Origin: Planctomycetaceae bacterium
GTDB taxonomy: Bacteria > Planctomycetota > Planctomycetia > Planctomycetales > Planctomycetaceae
Direction: 5' to 3'
Length of the DNA: 64,000 nucleotides
Assembly: GCA_021732995.1 (NCBI GenBank)
Contig: JAKFWA010000024.1
Coordinates: 121,728 to 185,727, forward strand
Both the position numbers and the translations under genes were made by a program. Shown piece by piece: positions 62,555-64,000 of this stretch. The notes beneath the pieces were generated by a model, which saw only the letters and a program-made list of their open reading frames with translations, had not been told where the DNA came from and did no database searches. Position 1 is the first letter of the stretch, and the number at the start of each line of letters is the position of its first letter.

Positions 62555-63877
62555 ATGCTTAGCGAACTCGCATTGGCGGTCAGCCTTGCTTTAAGTCCAG
62601 CTCAATGCGCCACATGTGGACCGGGTGGTGGATACGGCGGCGGTGCCAGCTACGGCAGCAGTTATGGTGGCGGCGGCGGTGGGATGGAGTTCTCACCGGG
62701 TATGGGAGCGGGGTCGTGGTCGGCCGGCTACGGCAACGGGATGAACCCTTACGATTCCGTCAATCAAGGCGGGGGTGGCGGTGGAGATCAGCTCTATCCG
62801 ATCGACTCCACCGAGCCGTGGCTGCATGGCTGGTTCCAGGAGATTCCGGCGTATGGCGGGTACCACACCTTCCGGCCCCACAACTACAAGCACGTGCTCG
62901 CGCAGATGGAAGTCGGCGGTCGCTGGGGCATGAGTCCCATGATGCCGTACTCACATCAGTACTATAACCCGTATCGCCAACGGGCCGGCATGCATCCGGA
63001 TTTCGGATCACCACAGGCGAGCTACAGGTCCGGCCGACAAGATGAGCTGAGTTCCTCGGGCGCCATGCTCGCCAGTGCGTCGAATCCGCAGGTTGAGCTG
63101 CAGCAGGTGTCGGCTCATCAGCGCGGTTACGCCGAGTCTGCGATTCCGGGCAACTCGGCGCCGTACTATCAGGCTCCGATCAATCAAGTGGTGAGCCAGG
63201 CATCACGCGAACAACTCGATCGGATTGAGCAACTGCAACGTCAGATCGAGCAGCAGTCGTTCCAGATGCAGATGATGCAGGAACAACTGCGAGCTGGTGC
63301 GCAGCCATGGCAGGCACCGAATACGGTGCAACCGCCTGAGTATCAGCAGCAGTTGGGCTATCAGGAGTTGCCTCCTCCGGGAGCAACAGCGCCAGCGCAG
63401 CCAGCTCTGATGATGCCCGCTCAGCCGACTATGAACTATGTGCCTCGGCCGTCAGCGTATCCACCTGCCGGTGCGATGAATCAACCGTTCTTCGTGCCGC
63501 AGGGTTACCAGCAATCGCAGCAGTACGCTCCGAGCGTTCCGATGAATGTGCCGCAGACGAGTTCGTTGATGGCACCTCAAGGGCAGCAGGCGTACTTCGC
63601 GACTGAGCAGGCAATGCCTCACATGGCTCCCGGATTCGGTGGCCAGACTGGCGCGACGCATGCAACCTACATTGCTCCGCCCGTGCAGGGTTATCAGGCT
63701 CCGGCTCCGGTCGCAGTGCCTCAATATCCCACAGCGCCGAACCAGAATGCGAACTACAACTACGGGGCTCAACCACAAGCTCCCCAGCAGGTGTTCTATC
63801 CCCCAGCAGGCCGACAGCTTCCTGGGCCAGCCACGAACCATCCGGCTTATCGACCATCAACTCGCTACGGCCGCTAA
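62555..63877 (+). CDS. Gly/Pro/Gln-rich exported protein (440 aa)
   Basis: N-terminal hydrophobic segment (MLSELALAVSLALSPAQCAT) is signal-like. A Gly/Tyr-rich stretch follows (GGGYGGGASYGSSYGGGGGG), then a conserved-looking core (GWFQEIPAYGGYHTFRPHNY, KHVLAQ) seen in planctomycete surface proteins. A short coiled coil (REQLDRIEQLQRQIEQQSFQ) and a long Pro/Gln-rich tail complete it. Likely structural, at the cell surface. Function not known. Confidence 0.7.
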   Translation: MLSELALAVSLALSPAQCATCGPGGGYGGGASYGSSYGGGGGGMEFSPGMGAGSWSAGYGNGMNPYDSVNQGGGGGGDQLYPIDSTEPWLHGWFQEIPAYGGYHTFRPHNYKHVLAQMEVGGRWGMSPMMPYSHQYYNPYRQRAGMHPDFGSPQASYRSGRQDELSSSGAMLASASNPQVELQQVSAHQRGYAESAIPGNSAPYYQAPINQVVSQASREQLDRIEQLQRQIEQQSFQMQMMQEQLRAGAQPWQAPNTVQPPEYQQQLGYQELPPPGATAPAQPALMMPAQPTMNYVPRPSAYPPAGAMNQPFFVPQGYQQSQQYAPSVPMNVPQTSSLMAPQGQQAYFATEQAMPHMAPGFGGQTGATHATYIAPPVQGYQAPAPVAVPQYPTAPNQNANYNYGAQPQAPQQVFYPPAGRQLPGPATNHPAYRPSTRYGR

Positions 63878-64000
63878 CAGCCTGTTGAAAAAGGTTGTCG
63901 ATCAGGGTTGATCGGCTGCTGGTTGGTCGATTATTGGTGGCTAAGCGGGGAGTGATGCGAGTGAGGTTTGGCAGGAGGCAGTGGCATGGCGATGGGGCAT

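Noticed and set aside
1..64000. CRISPR arrays, tRNA or rRNA genes, conjugation (type IV secretion, relaxase) genes
   Set aside because: Looked for by eye on both strands and not found. Transfer genes may lie left of the window.

Overview
The right third of the window (about 46.1-64 kb) is bacterial chromosome with strong planctomycete character. It holds a very large cytochrome-like CxxCH / DUF1549 / DUF1553 protein, an FHA-cyclase signalling protein, maltokinase, several exported Pro/Gln/Gly-rich proteins of a type common in Planctomycetes, and the housekeeping genes fabH and purN. The genus cannot be fixed from the sequence.

The left two thirds (1 to about 46,069) is an integrated mobile element whose left end lies outside the window. 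Its right end is inside comM: the ComM reading frame is normal from 47,131 down to the conserved MNPCP motif and then changes abruptly at about 46,069. A large serine recombinase (44,074-46,197) reads into that junction, and its last 40 or so codons come from the opposite strand of comM. The junction holds TGCCCC-CA-GGGGCA, which looks like a serine-integrase crossover site with a CA core.

Element layout: (i) 0-3.5 kb: a chimeric left locus, a MarR regulator with a 4Fe-4S/SCP2 protein under a shared operator motif, a truncated GIY-YIG gene and a DUF6933-type protein. (ii) 3.9-10.8 kb, minus strand: a mobile-element maintenance block with a tyrosine recombinase, an HTH protein, a RuvB-like helicase, small hypotheticals and ArdC. 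(iii) 11-17 kb, plus strand: four predicted nuclease genes (PIN, Mrr-like, HNH, DUF4365). (iv) 17.6-31.2 kb: an exported protein, a GIY-YIG protein, a Gabija-like OLD + UvrD pair, a DUF3883 + secreted thermonuclease pair, an HhH-GPD glycosylase / unknown / GIY-YIG trio, and a SIR2 + HerA (Nezha-type) pair. (v) 31.3-40.8 kb, minus strand: HTH proteins, a primase-helicase, a zinc-cluster protein and other replication- or maintenance-like genes. (vi) 41-46 kb: an XRE-GNAT fusion, a ParB-methyltransferase fusion and the serine integrase. No conjugation machinery, CRISPR array, rRNA or tRNA was seen.

The element is essentially a defence island with its own replication and integration functions. 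Two features are not explained by the genes. One is a nested inverted-repeat module present twice in opposite orientations (17.3 and 33.8 kb), bracketing the defence cargo and sitting next to the primase-helicase gene. The other is a family of about 17-bp palindromes (RTTACAA-N3-TTGNAAY) scattered between the element's genes, several 50-70 bp upstream of starts.
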